A stretch of DNA of 38,659 nt from an uncultured Eubacteriales bacterium (GCA_900540635.1 UQGU01000022.1:1-38659), one strand, 5' to 3'. Positions 22,877 to 30,360 are shown, numbered from the stretch's first letter. Numbers and translations are program-made. The notes: generated by a model not told the origin, from the letters alone.

Positions 22877-23602
22877 ATGGCGAAGGAAAAGAAAAATGCA
22901 CAGGTTCAGGCTGCACTTGGCCGGGATATGAGCTTTGGTGCGGCAGAGGCATATAAGCGTCTGCGCACCAATCTGGATTTCAGCATGCCGGACCTGGGCG
23001 ATAGCTGCAAGGTCATCGGTATTACCAGCTCTCAAAAGGGAGAAGGCAAGTCCACCACTGCTGTGAATCTGGCCTATACCATTGCGCAGACCGGTAAGAA
23101 TGTGCTGCTGATCGAGTGCGATCTTCGGCTGCCTGCCTATTCTAAAAGGCTGCGTCTGGCTCCGGCGCCCGGCTTTACCAATCTGCTGGTTGGCACGGCG
23201 GACGGCAGTCAGGTACTCCAGAAATTTAACGGTATGTCAACCCTGCGTATTATCACTGCCGGAGATATTCCCCCCAATCCTGCGGAACTTCTCAGCTCCA
23301 AGCGGATGCGTCTGGCGATTGAGGCGATGAAACAGGCGGCAGATGTGATCATTCTGGACCTGCCCCCTGTGTGCGAGGTCAGCGATGCACTGATCGTTTC
23401 CAACCTGATGGATGGCATTATCGTGGCCGTCCGGGAGAACTATTGTGACAAGCGCTCCCTGGAGGAGACGATGCGTCAGCTCCGTTTTGCGGAGGTGAAG
23501 GTCCTGGGCTTTGTCCTGACGGATTCTCGGATTCAGCATAAGAAGTACAAAAAAGGCTACGGCTACGAAAAAAAGAATTCCGCGGCCATGGAAATGCCTT
23601 GA
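22877..23602 (+). CDS. CpsD/CapB-type bacterial tyrosine kinase
   Basis: 241 residues of the BY-kinase/ParA-like fold. Walker A is SSQKGEGKST (K58), Walker A' reads LLIECDLR (D82; usually DxD) and Walker B is VIILDLPP (D161). It phosphorylates tyrosines when bound to the membrane adaptor upstream and regulates polysaccharide export. The C-terminal tail has only three scattered tyrosines (KKYKKGYGYEKK). The ATG at 22877 is preferred because the conserved core begins shortly after; an in-frame ATG at 22811 lies within the adaptor gene. The phosphatase gene follows. Confidence 0.88.
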   Translation: MAKEKKNAQVQAALGRDMSFGAAEAYKRLRTNLDFSMPDLGDSCKVIGITSSQKGEGKSTTAVNLAYTIAQTGKNVLLIECDLRLPAYSKRLRLAPAPGFTNLLVGTADGSQVLQKFNGMSTLRIITAGDIPPNPAELLSSKRMRLAIEAMKQAADVIILDLPPVCEVSDALIVSNLMDGIIVAVRENYCDKRSLEETMRQLRFAEVKVLGFVLTDSRIQHKKYKKGYGYEKKNSAAMEMP

Positions 23603-23627
23603 CTTTTGAAAAGATATCGCATAAAAT

Positions 23628-24302
23628 ATGACCGATTACCATAGCCATATCCTTCCGGGGATGGATGACGGCAGCAGAAGCGTCGAGGAGAGCCTTTCCC
23701 TTCTGCGTGAAGAGGTGCGCCAGGGCATCGATACCGTTGTTATGACGCCCCATTTCTATTCAGGGCAGAACAGCCCCAGGCGTTTCCTGAAGCGGAGGCG
23801 TGATTCCTTTCAGAAGCTCCTACCCAGGCTGGATCGCTCTTGCCCCAGAATCATTCTGGGAGCAGAGGTTCAGTTCTTCCCGGGGATCAGCGATTGCGAG
23901 GACCTGTCTTTGCTGACCATTGGCCAAACGAAGTTGCTGCTGCTGGAGATGCCTTTTTCCAGGTGGGATAGGCAGACGGTTCAGGAGACGCTGCTGCTGG
24001 GAGAGTGCCGGGATGTGCGGGTGGTTCTGGCCCATATTGATCGGTATTATACCGATCAGCCCGTATCTCTTTGGCGTGAGCTTTCCGAGGCCGGTATTTT
24101 GATGCAGCTGAATACCTCTGCCTTGGACGGTACCCTGGATCGCTTGCGCTATCGCAAGCTCATTGATGGCGGCTCGGTCCATATGCTTGGGTCCGATTGT
24201 CACAATATGACCGTTCGCCCGCCCAGATGGGAGCGCGTTACGCCGGATATTTCCGAAAGGGTATTGGAGAATATGCGCTGTGCCATGGGCAGGGGCCTGT
24301 AA
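23628..24302 (+). CDS. CpsB/YwqE-type PHP tyrosine-protein phosphatase
   Basis: 224 residues. PHP metal ligands are seen as DYHSHILPGMDDG near the N-terminus, TPHF, GAEVQFFPG, HIDRY and SDCHN near the C-terminus. These manganese-dependent enzymes remove phosphate from the BY-kinase and reset chain-length control. It follows the kinase by 25 bp; no good ribosome site is visible, so translation may depend on the upstream gene. The set adaptor-kinase-phosphatase is the usual cps regulatory triad in a different gene order. Confidence 0.88.
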   Translation: MTDYHSHILPGMDDGSRSVEESLSLLREEVRQGIDTVVMTPHFYSGQNSPRRFLKRRRDSFQKLLPRLDRSCPRIILGAEVQFFPGISDCEDLSLLTIGQTKLLLLEMPFSRWDRQTVQETLLLGECRDVRVVLAHIDRYYTDQPVSLWRELSEAGILMQLNTSALDGTLDRLRYRKLIDGGSVHMLGSDCHNMTVRPPRWERVTPDISERVLENMRCAMGRGL

Positions 24303-24359
24303 TCAAATGATGTATTTTCCGGGTCAGGATGACCCGATAAGAAAATGGAGGTAACAAGT

Positions 24360-24971
24360 ATGAAAAAAGTATTGCGTGCGCTGAGTCTTGCACTTGTCAT
24401 TGCAATGTTGGCCGTGACCGCCTTCGCAGACAGCTATGTGCCCAGCATTCAGCAGAAGAAGGCAATGGGCATTAAGACCGTTACCGTGACGCTGGAGGAT
24501 GGCACGGAAGTGAAGCATCCTGCGACCGATGTCGTGGTGACCCCCCTGGTAGATGGCGAGAAGCTGTCTGAGGAGGATCAGAAGCTGCTGGACGAGGCCT
24601 ATGATTCCATTCTTGAGGCTGGCTCTGTTCGGAAGGCTGCCCCCAAGCTGGTAGAAATGCTGGAGGACGAAGAGAACAAGGCCCTCAACCTGAATGTGGA
24701 TGACTTCGTCGTTCGTGACCTGGTTCTTGTTCAGTTCGTGAATGAAGAGCTGAAGAAGGACGGCGTGAAGGTGACCGTTCAGTTCGAGCTGAACGTGGAC
24801 AAGGACGAGGATGTCCTCGTTATGCGCTACGTTCCCTCCGAGGAGGAGAAGGACACCTATGAGTGGGTGCCTGTCGCTCTGGACGATGTGACCGTGAATG
24901 CAAATGGCACTGTCGATGTGGTTCTCGATGGTGAAGGTCCTGTGGCATTCCTGGTCAAGGCCGAGAAGTAA
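24360..24971 (+). CDS. Secreted protein of unknown function in the polysaccharide operon
   Basis: 203 residues, not recognised. A clear signal peptide (1-23, cleavage after AFA) precedes an acidic mature region with no cysteine. Sequence alternates strand-like (KTVTVTLEDGTEV) and helical, Glu/Lys-rich parts. The C-terminal 60 residues resemble a beta-sandwich edge (VTVNANGTVDVVLDGEGPVAFLV). GGAGG lies before the ATG at 24360. A short hairpin (24321-24335) precedes it. The next gene starts on the base after its stop, so the two are translated together, which suggests a surface role tied to the LCP enzyme. Confidence 0.7.
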   Translation: MKKVLRALSLALVIAMLAVTAFADSYVPSIQQKKAMGIKTVTVTLEDGTEVKHPATDVVVTPLVDGEKLSEEDQKLLDEAYDSILEAGSVRKAAPKLVEMLEDEENKALNLNVDDFVVRDLVLVQFVNEELKKDGVKVTVQFELNVDKDEDVLVMRYVPSEEEKDTYEWVPVALDDVTVNANGTVDVVLDGEGPVAFLVKAEK

Positions 24972-25946
24972 ATGGGTAAATTCGCTGGGGCGCACAGAGC
25001 AGCCGCACTGTCTCTGTGTGCCCTTGCTCTTTTTGGGCTGACAGCCTGCGGCGCAGGAGCCGCAGAGACGACTGCACCCACTGCTGCCGCGGTGCAGACC
25101 ACCGCCGCGCAGACCGAGGCCACGGAGACCACACGTGCCCCGGAGAGAAAGCAGGATTTGGAGACGGTTTTGATCCTTGGCCTGGATAAGAATGAATATC
25201 CCCAGGATGAACGTGCATACCTCAATGATATGCAGGCAGACCTGGACCTGGTTCTTGTGATCGATCGGGACAAGAAGGTATGCACGCCCTTGCTTCTGAA
25301 CCGCGATACCATGACGAAGATCACCCGTTTGGGCGTCTTTGGAGATGTTGCAGACAGTTTTACCGGTCAGCTGGCCCTGGCGCATACCTATGGCAGCGGC
25401 GGCTCTGACAGCTGCCTGAATTCCAAGCGGGCTGTCCAGGACCTTCTGGGCGAGGACATCGACCATTATATGAGCTTTACCATGGAGTCCGTTCCTGCGG
25501 TGAATGATGCCGTTGGCGGTGTTGCCGTGACGGTCCTGGAGGATTTCGGGGAGAATTATCCGCAGCTGAAAAAAGGTGAAGAAGTCCTGCTGACCGGGGA
25601 AAATGCCCTTGTTTATGTGCGTGGCCGTCAGAACGTTGGGGACCAGACAAACACCGGCCGGATGGAGCGGCAGGAGCAGTATATGTCTGCCCTGATTGAA
25701 AAGCTACGCAACTGTGCAAAGGAAAACCCGGACTTCCTGACAAACCTCACGCTAAAGCTTGGAGATGCCTTCCAGACGGACTATACGGTGTCCCAGCTGC
25801 AAGCACTGTCTGAGCTCCTGCTGGATTGTCAGATTGAGCCCTTTGTTACACTCACCGGTGAAACCAGAAAGGGCGAGGAGTTTATGGAATTCTACGTAGA
25901 CGAGGCAGCCCTGGCTCAGACTGTACAGGATATTTTCTATCAATGA
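24972..25946 (+). CDS. LytR-CpsA-Psr (LCP) family lipoprotein
   Basis: 324 residues. A signal peptide ends in lipobox L23-T24-A25-C26, followed by a Thr/Ala-rich linker (about 30-58) and an LCP domain: LILGLDK, DLDLVLVIDRD, LLNRDT, and the arginine-rich RGRQN...NTGRMERQEQYM stretch. LCP enzymes transfer lipid-linked glycans (teichoic acids, capsule) onto peptidoglycan. Most are anchored by a transmembrane helix, so a lipid anchor is unusual. The ATG directly follows the preceding TAA. A strong terminator closes the operon at 25952. Confidence 0.8.
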   Translation: MGKFAGAHRAAALSLCALALFGLTACGAGAAETTAPTAAAVQTTAAQTEATETTRAPERKQDLETVLILGLDKNEYPQDERAYLNDMQADLDLVLVIDRDKKVCTPLLLNRDTMTKITRLGVFGDVADSFTGQLALAHTYGSGGSDSCLNSKRAVQDLLGEDIDHYMSFTMESVPAVNDAVGGVAVTVLEDFGENYPQLKKGEEVLLTGENALVYVRGRQNVGDQTNTGRMERQEQYMSALIEKLRNCAKENPDFLTNLTLKLGDAFQTDYTVSQLQALSELLLDCQIEPFVTLTGETRKGEEFMEFYVDEAALAQTVQDIFYQ

Positions 25947-25951
25947 TGAAG

Positions 25952-25982
25952 AACCGAACTCCTTTTGGGGTTCGGTTTTTTC
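25952..25982 (+). terminator. Intrinsic terminator of the polysaccharide-control operon
   Basis: AACCGAAC and GTTCGGTT pair with extra inner C-G pairs around TTTT, followed by a run of T. The next 130 bp (25983-26117) show no supported gene. Confidence 0.88.
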
Positions 25983-26117
25983 TGAAAATCGCACTGGCGG
26001 AGCGGGAAAGTTGTCAAGCTTCGGCATATTTATTCGATTTTTTGCAGACTGGGCATCGCTCTGCGAATAATCCGGAACGTTCCTTCCCGCAACCGTCCCG
26101 ATGCCGCTGCTTCGCAG

Positions 26118-26146
26118 TTGCAAAGAGGGGAGAAGTATTGTAAAAT
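26118..26146 (+). promoter_or_regulatory. Sigma-A promoter of the SGNH esterase gene
   Basis: TTGCAA (26118-26123), 17 bp, TAAAAT (26141-26146), about 50 bp before the ATG. Confidence 0.6.
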
Positions 26147-26198
26147 AAAAAAGGTATCAGAAGCCTAATTCATATTTCAAGGAAAGTGAGCGCGTTTC

Positions 26199-27065
26199 AT
26201 GGAAAAGAAATATATGATCCTCTGCGTGGCCGGTCAGTCCAACGCGGTTGGCTTTGACGAATCCCGAATCCCTGAAGATTACTTGGGTTATTTTCGTACG
26301 GAGCGTATTTGGCAGTTGGGGCTTTACGGAGAGGATAATCTGAAAATCATCCCTTTGGGGGCCTGCGCCCAGAATTACCAGGATATGCGTCCCTTTGGCA
26401 ATCCGGAAAATCCTGCTGCAATGCCCGGCACCCGGGGGATGCACTTGCCTCTGGCAGACCTTTTGCTGGATATGATTCCCGGGGATTATGATATCCTGGT
26501 GCTGCCCTGTGCCTATGGCGGCGTTGGCTTTACCGTGGGGGAGCAGGGGAGTTACGACAGCGTTGCTCTGCGCCCGTCCCAGGGCCGCCTGCGCTGGGGC
26601 AAGGAATCCCCATTTTATTTCGCCATGCGGGACCGCATCCAATATTGCCTGGAGTTAAACCCGGAGAATCGCTTCCTCGGTGTGGTATGGATGCAGGGCG
26701 AGTTTGACTATGAAAACGGCCCGGCACAGATGGCGGGCTTTGATGCCATGACAGAGGACTTTTTCCGATATATGGCAGAAGCCTGCCCCGGAAAGGTTTA
26801 CAAGGGCGATTGGAACCGGGGCATCTGGTACAATGCCGAAACCGTGGCCCATTGGTATGGTGTAGGAGACTGCCCCAAGATTTGGGCTCACTACGCCCAG
26901 TGGAGCCCTGAGACCTATGTGAAAGTTCCAAGGGATACGGATTCCAACGAGGTAAATGGCACAGGCCTGACGGCGGCTGTACGGGCCATGCATTATGGCA
27001 ACGATGCTTTCCGCAGGGTTGTTGCCCCGTGTATCGCGAAAACAATGGCCAAACGTCTCCACTAG
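26199..27065 (+). CDS. SGNH-fold carbohydrate esterase, sialate O-acetylesterase-like
   Basis: 288 residues. The N-terminus has GQSN with the expected nucleophile S14 (CVAGQSNAVG), the signature of SASA/DUF303 acetylesterases, and WMQGEFDY near residue 164 as an oxyanion-type block. It would remove acetyl groups from sugars. No signal peptide is visible, so a cytoplasmic enzyme acting on imported glycans or small substrates is likely. It stands alone behind its own promoter. The substrate cannot be read from the sequence. The last catalytic pair (Asp/His near the C-terminus, around RAMHYGND) is only a guess. Confidence 0.75.
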   Translation: MEKKYMILCVAGQSNAVGFDESRIPEDYLGYFRTERIWQLGLYGEDNLKIIPLGACAQNYQDMRPFGNPENPAAMPGTRGMHLPLADLLLDMIPGDYDILVLPCAYGGVGFTVGEQGSYDSVALRPSQGRLRWGKESPFYFAMRDRIQYCLELNPENRFLGVVWMQGEFDYENGPAQMAGFDAMTEDFFRYMAEACPGKVYKGDWNRGIWYNAETVAHWYGVGDCPKIWAHYAQWSPETYVKVPRDTDSNEVNGTGLTAAVRAMHYGNDAFRRVVAPCIAKTMAKRLH

Positions 27066-27120
27066 CTGCGCGTACCGCCCGGAAGCGGTCAGGCTGAGAC
27101 GGTTTCAAAATAAAATGCTT

Positions 27121-27162
27121 TTTGCGGCAGCCTGTCGGTGGATACCGGTGGGCTGCCGCAAA
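27121..27162. repeat. Inverted repeat GCGGCAGCC/GGCTGCCGC at a convergent gene end
   Basis: A perfect 12-bp stem (TTTGCGGCAGCC / GGCTGCCGCAAA) lies between the esterase gene and the minus-strand gene ending at 27216. There is no T-tail on either strand. The same 9-bp stem core recurs at 31155-31177, again between convergent genes. Confidence 0.65.
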
Positions 27163-27215
27163 TGCTGTGCGCGTGGCGTACGCTTTAAATGTGCTCGAAT
27201 CCCTGTTTCTGTGTT

Positions 27216-27434
27216 TTACTGCCTCGCCCGTTCCAGTCTGGCGATCTCTCTGCGGATCTTATCCATGAATTCCCCCTCGGTGATCGACCAGTCTCTTGCG
27301 GCGACTTCGATTTCCTCATTCAGCGCGGCAATGGCTTCTGCGTCGTGTCCGCAGACCTCCTGGGCCTGGGCGATGGCCTCCAGGGTAACGCCCTTGCGCA
27401 GGCGAAGGGCCTTGATCTGTGTTCCGATTTCCAT
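27216..27434 (-). CDS. Small HTH-like protein
   Basis: 72 residues. The first 22 (EIGTQIKALRLRKGVTLEAIAQ) look like the start of an XRE-type helix-turn-helix (GxxIKxLRxxKGxTxxxxA), but the rest is a charged helical region, so the HTH appears incomplete. The start at 27434 is backed by AAAGGAG 8 nt upstream (minus strand 27443-27449) and by a promoter at 27472-27500, which excludes the longer in-frame start at 27524. Function unknown; it may be a small adaptor or a remnant of a regulator. Confidence 0.65.
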   Translation of the reverse strand: MEIGTQIKALRLRKGVTLEAIAQAQEVCGHDAEAIAALNEEIEVAARDWSITEGEFMDKIRREIARLERARQ

Positions 27435-27471
27435 AGGAATTTCTCCTTTGTTTTTTCGAGCTCGTGGCCTT

Positions 27472-27500
27472 ATCCTATCATGAATCGGGAGGAAAAACAA
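27472..27500 (-). promoter_or_regulatory. Putative promoter of the small HTH-like gene
   Basis: On the minus strand TTGTTT (27495-27500), 17 bp, TAGGAT (27472-27477). Confidence 0.5.
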
Positions 27501-27547
27501 TGAACTTCCCCTTGAGAAAACCAAACGCCCGGTTGAATTTCCGGTGC

Positions 27548-27576
27548 TTGCGCATTTGCTGCAGCTATGCTATACT
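27548..27576 (+). promoter_or_regulatory. Sigma-A promoter of rsmE
   Basis: TTGCGC (27548-27553), 17 bp, TATACT (27571-27576), 26 bp before the ATG. Confidence 0.6.
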
Positions 27577-27602
27577 GAGAAAAAACAAATGTGAGGCAGA
27601 TT

Positions 27603-28328
27603 ATGATTCGATTTTTTGTATCCCCGGAGGAATTCTCCGGCACGCAATGCATTTTGACCGGTGAGAACGCCAGGCATGCCAAGGTCCTGCGCCTGAAAGC
27701 AGGGGAGGAGGTCCTGCTCTGCGATGGGCAGGGCATGGAGCGAAAGTGCCGGGTGGAGAATCCGGAGAACCTGACCCTTTCCTGCGGAGCCCCCCACCCT
27801 TCCGAGACGGAAGCGGCCGTCCGGGTCAGCGTCTACATGGCCTTTCCAAAGGCGGATAAGCTGGAGCACGTGATTCAGAAGGCCACAGAGCTGGGTGCTG
27901 CGGAAATTGTGGCGTTCCCATCGGAGCGCTGCGTCTCCCGGCCCGACGAAAAGAGTCTGAAAAAGAAGCTGGAGCGCTGGCAGAAAATCGCCGCATCCGC
28001 CGCCGAGCAGTCCGGCCGGGGGATGATTCCTGAGGTGCTCGTGCTGGATTCCTACGGTGCTGCCCTGGGGCGGGCCGCCAAGGCAGACAAGGCCCTGCTC
28101 TTTTACGAGCACGAGAATACCGTCACCCTCCACGATGCCCTGGAAAGCGGCCCCTGGAAGACCGTCAGCCTCTTAACCGGCCCAGAGGGCGGCCTGGAGG
28201 AGCGGGAAGTCAGCAAGGCTCTGGACGCAGGCCTCACGGTCTGCACCCTGGGAAAGCGCATTCTTCGCTGCGAGACGGCCCCGCTGTGCGCGCTGTCCGC
28301 GGTGATGTACGCAGCAGGGGAGTATTAA
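27603..28328 (+). CDS. rsmE: 16S rRNA m3U1498 methyltransferase RsmE
   Basis: 241 residues. An N-terminal PUA-like domain (IRFFV, HAKVLRLKAGEEV) is followed by the SPOUT methyltransferase domain with the trefoil-knot motifs KADKLEHVIQKATELG, LLTGPEGGLEEREV and LGKRILRCETAP. It methylates U1498 of 16S rRNA in assembled 30S subunits using SAM. TGAGG ends 6 nt before the ATG at 27603; an alternative GTG at 27591 is less well placed. It is monocistronic here; in many Firmicutes it follows prmA, which is absent. Confidence 0.93.
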   Translation: MIRFFVSPEEFSGTQCILTGENARHAKVLRLKAGEEVLLCDGQGMERKCRVENPENLTLSCGAPHPSETEAAVRVSVYMAFPKADKLEHVIQKATELGAAEIVAFPSERCVSRPDEKSLKKKLERWQKIAASAAEQSGRGMIPEVLVLDSYGAALGRAAKADKALLFYEHENTVTLHDALESGPWKTVSLLTGPEGGLEEREVSKALDAGLTVCTLGKRILRCETAPLCALSAVMYAAGEY

Positions 28329-28337
28329 GAAACACAA

Positions 28338-28368
28338 ACGGCGTACCGCAGCTCAGGCGGTACGCCGT
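28338..28368. terminator. Hairpin terminator between rsmE and the DUF4097 gene
   Basis: A 12-bp perfect stem (ACGGCGTACCGC / GCGGTACGCCGT). On the minus strand it is followed by TTTGTGTTT, so it best serves the PadR operon; on the plus strand the tail is A-rich. Confidence 0.7.
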
Positions 28369-28376
28369 AAATTAAG

Positions 28377-29039
28377 TTATTTTTGCCGGATGCTCACATT
28401 ACCGGAAACCGTATCGGCACTGACGGTGCAGCTGCCGTCGCCGGAGACGTAGGTGTCGCCCTTTGGGATGCTGTAATCAAAGTCCGAGCGGAATTTTCCG
28501 CTGACGGTGTCCAGCCGCAGGGTGAAGCCTGCTGCTTTGGGCAGGATCAGCTCCAAGTCTCCGGAGACTGAATCCAGGTCGATCTTTTTGGGGTGTTCCG
28601 TCAGCTCCAGAGCACAGTTCCCGGAGGTGGTTTCCAGGGAAATCTCCCGGGCTGCGCCGGTGCAGGTGATCTTTGCGGAAATGGTGGAAAGGCTCAGTTC
28701 GTCGGCCTGGATGTCCTTCAATTCCATCACACCGGATACGGTGTCTACGTCCAATTCCGTTCCCTTCAGGTTTTCGATTTGAATGGGAGCGGAAATACTC
28801 TCTACGGAAAGCTCTTGTGGCGTCCAGCCCTCCGGAACCAGCACCGTCAGGTCCGCACCCCGGTGGCTGTCAAAATTCAGAACGCTGTTTTCCATGGCGC
28901 TGATGGATAGTTTCCCATCCTTCAGGGAGTATGCGGTACGGTCTGCGTCGCCTCCGGTGACCGTGTAGCGCAGGGTGTCCCCGGCGTCCTGCCGGATGGA
29001 GACAGAGCCGTCTACCCAGTCAATTTCCAGAGACCGCAC
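28377..29039 (-). CDS. DUF4097-type beta-repeat protein; 3' half of a TAG-split gene
   Basis: 220 residues from a GTG at 29039. Regular strand repeats (SVESISAPIQIENL, DVDTVSGVMELKDI, DSVSGDLELILP, DTVSGKFRSDF) identify the DUF4097 adhesin-like beta-helix family. It starts straight in the domain and has no signal peptide or membrane anchor. The GTG has no ribosome site. Upstream codons (29057-29040: S F A A S Q) continue in the same frame to a TAG at 29058-29060, which ends the preceding membrane gene. The natural protein was therefore most likely one polypeptide, membrane region then DUF4097, now interrupted by an amber codon. Whether this half is made separately, by readthrough or not at all is unknown. 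Confidence 0.7.
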   Translation of the reverse strand: MRSLEIDWVDGSVSIRQDAGDTLRYTVTGGDADRTAYSLKDGKLSISAMENSVLNFDSHRGADLTVLVPEGWTPQELSVESISAPIQIENLKGTELDVDTVSGVMELKDIQADELSLSTISAKITCTGAAREISLETTSGNCALELTEHPKKIDLDSVSGDLELILPKAAGFTLRLDTVSGKFRSDFDYSIPKGDTYVSGDGSCTVSADTVSGNVSIRQK

Positions 29040-29057
29040 CTGGGAGGCGGCAAAGCT

Positions 29058-29963
29058 CTAGCTTGCAGCTTCCGTGCCGTGGTTTGCAGCCTTGCCAAAG
29101 GTGAGCACTCCACGGGCAAGATGATTTACAGGAATACTGAAAAGAAAAGCACAGAGCGCAATGGTCAGCAGAACGCTGAGGATTGCCTTGCTCAACGAGC
29201 GTTTTCCCAGCAGGGCGAACACCAGCTTTGTCAGGGAATCCGCAATGGGGAAGAGAATCCAGGTGATCCACCAGGCATGGGTGCGGAAGCTGACGAGAAG
29301 GTATACCCCAAGGGTCAGCAGCCACAGCAGGGAACGGACACTCTTTTGTACTTCGCTTTGTGGGCCTTCTTCGGCTTTCATTGGCTGCCCGGTGCTTTTT
29401 CCGGCAATGAGCTGCATGGCCACACCCAGCGCTACCATGGAGAGCAGACAGCACAGCCCAAATTCATCCTGCAGAAGAAACAGGGGTACCGGGCAGAGAA
29501 TATAAAAGAAAATGGCGATAACGGTCAAGGCGACCCGTGTCCCTCCGGAGATGGGGTTGTATGTCTCCAGAGAATCCATCAGCTTTCCGGCGAGAATCTG
29601 AATCACCACACCGCAGGCAACCATCGCCAGCAGACAGCATAGCCCAATTTCGTACTGAAAAATGAATAGGGGAATGGGGCAGGTAATATACAGGAAAACA
29701 GCCACGGCATTGCAAATCCGCTTTCCCAGGGGAACATAGCCGGAGGCATCTTCCCGTTCCGGGGAGGCGGCCTTTCCCAGAAGGGCATCGATATCCCCAA
29801 TGCCGGAGACCGCTTTCCGGTAGGCATCCTCCTCGGAGAAGCCTCTGGAAACCCAGTCGTCAAACCGGTCCAAAGTGTTCTGCAAAATCTCCTGCTCCAT
29901 ATCCTCTTTGCCCACGGTTCCGGCAAAGAGCAGGTGGACGTATTCTTTCAGCTTTTCTCTCAT
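29058..29963 (-). CDS. DUF1700/HAAS-type membrane protein; 5' half of a TAG-split gene
   Basis: 301 residues. The N-terminal helical domain (1-66; MREKLKEYVHLLFAG, GDIDALLG) resembles the HAAS domain found next to PadR regulators. It is followed by several helices. Residues 87-126 and 149-188 are a clear internal duplication (CPIPLFIFQ.E.GLCCLL and CPVPLFLLQ.E.GLCCLL). The ATG overlaps the PadR stop (ATGA), with AAGGGAAGG upstream. The frame stays open beyond its TAG stop into the DUF4097 domain. PadR-HAAS-DUF4097 is a common envelope-sensing trio in Firmicutes; its detailed role is not settled. Confidence 0.78.
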   Translation of the reverse strand: MREKLKEYVHLLFAGTVGKEDMEQEILQNTLDRFDDWVSRGFSEEDAYRKAVSGIGDIDALLGKAASPEREDASGYVPLGKRICNAVAVFLYITCPIPLFIFQYEIGLCCLLAMVACGVVIQILAGKLMDSLETYNPISGGTRVALTVIAIFFYILCPVPLFLLQDEFGLCCLLSMVALGVAMQLIAGKSTGQPMKAEEGPQSEVQKSVRSLLWLLTLGVYLLVSFRTHAWWITWILFPIADSLTKLVFALLGKRSLSKAILSVLLTIALCAFLFSIPVNHLARGVLTFGKAANHGTEAAS

Positions 29964-30298
29964 AAGGAATCCTTCCCTTCCAACAGATGATCCATGATTT
30001 GCCGTGTCTCCAGCCATTCCAGCTGCAGCCGGTGGCAGGCTTCCCGGCCTTCCGGGGTGATGGAGTAGTACCGCCGCCGGGCGCCGCTGCCCTGGTCGCC
30101 CCAATAGGAGCGAATATAGTCCTGCTCCTCCAAGCGCTTGAAGGCCGTATAGAGCGTGGCCTCCTTCAACTCAAATTTGCCGCCGGTCATGGTGGAGATG
30201 GTTTTGTTGATTTCGTAGCCGTAGCTGTCGGATTGCAGCAGACGGGCCAGAATGATTGCGTCCGTGTGCCCCCGGATCAAATCTCCGGCAATTGACAT
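29960..30298 (-). CDS. PadR-family transcriptional regulator
   Basis: 112 residues. Typical short PadR N-terminus (DLIRGHTDAIILARLL), DSYGYEINKTI, the recognition helix with LKEATLYTAFKRLEEQDYI, the wing RRRYYSITPEG and a C-terminal dimer helix. The ATG at 30298 matches the usual family start; an upstream in-frame start lies inside the promoter. It overlaps the membrane gene downstream by ATGA. The inverted repeat at 30334-30360 covering the -35 element suggests autorepression. Confidence 0.92.
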   Translation of the reverse strand: MSIAGDLIRGHTDAIILARLLQSDSYGYEINKTISTMTGGKFELKEATLYTAFKRLEEQDYIRSYWGDQGSGARRRYYSITPEGREACHRLQLEWLETRQIMDHLLEGKDSL

Positions 30299-30323
30299 GG
30301 CCAGCACCACCTTTCTGAAACCC

Positions 30324-30360
30324 ATACTATCATGAGATACCTCACCTGTCAAGGTATCTC
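30324..30360 (-). promoter_or_regulatory. PadR-operon promoter with palindromic operator
   Basis: On the minus strand TTGACA (30347-30352), 17 bp, TAGTAT (30324-30329). The inverted repeat GAGATACC (30334-30341) and GGTATCTC (30353-30360), with an 11-bp gap, encloses the -35 box. It is a likely PadR site for autoregulation. Confidence 0.8.

Noticed and set aside
25943..26143. 66-codon plus-strand frame after the LCP gene
   Set aside because: It begins across the LCP stop and the terminator, has no ribosome site and no plausible protein character.
29058..29060. TAG decoded as pyrrolysine
   Set aside because: TAG ends several other genes here (for example at 4568, 6508, 27063 and 31147), and no pyl genes are in view. 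Mutation or ordinary readthrough is simpler.
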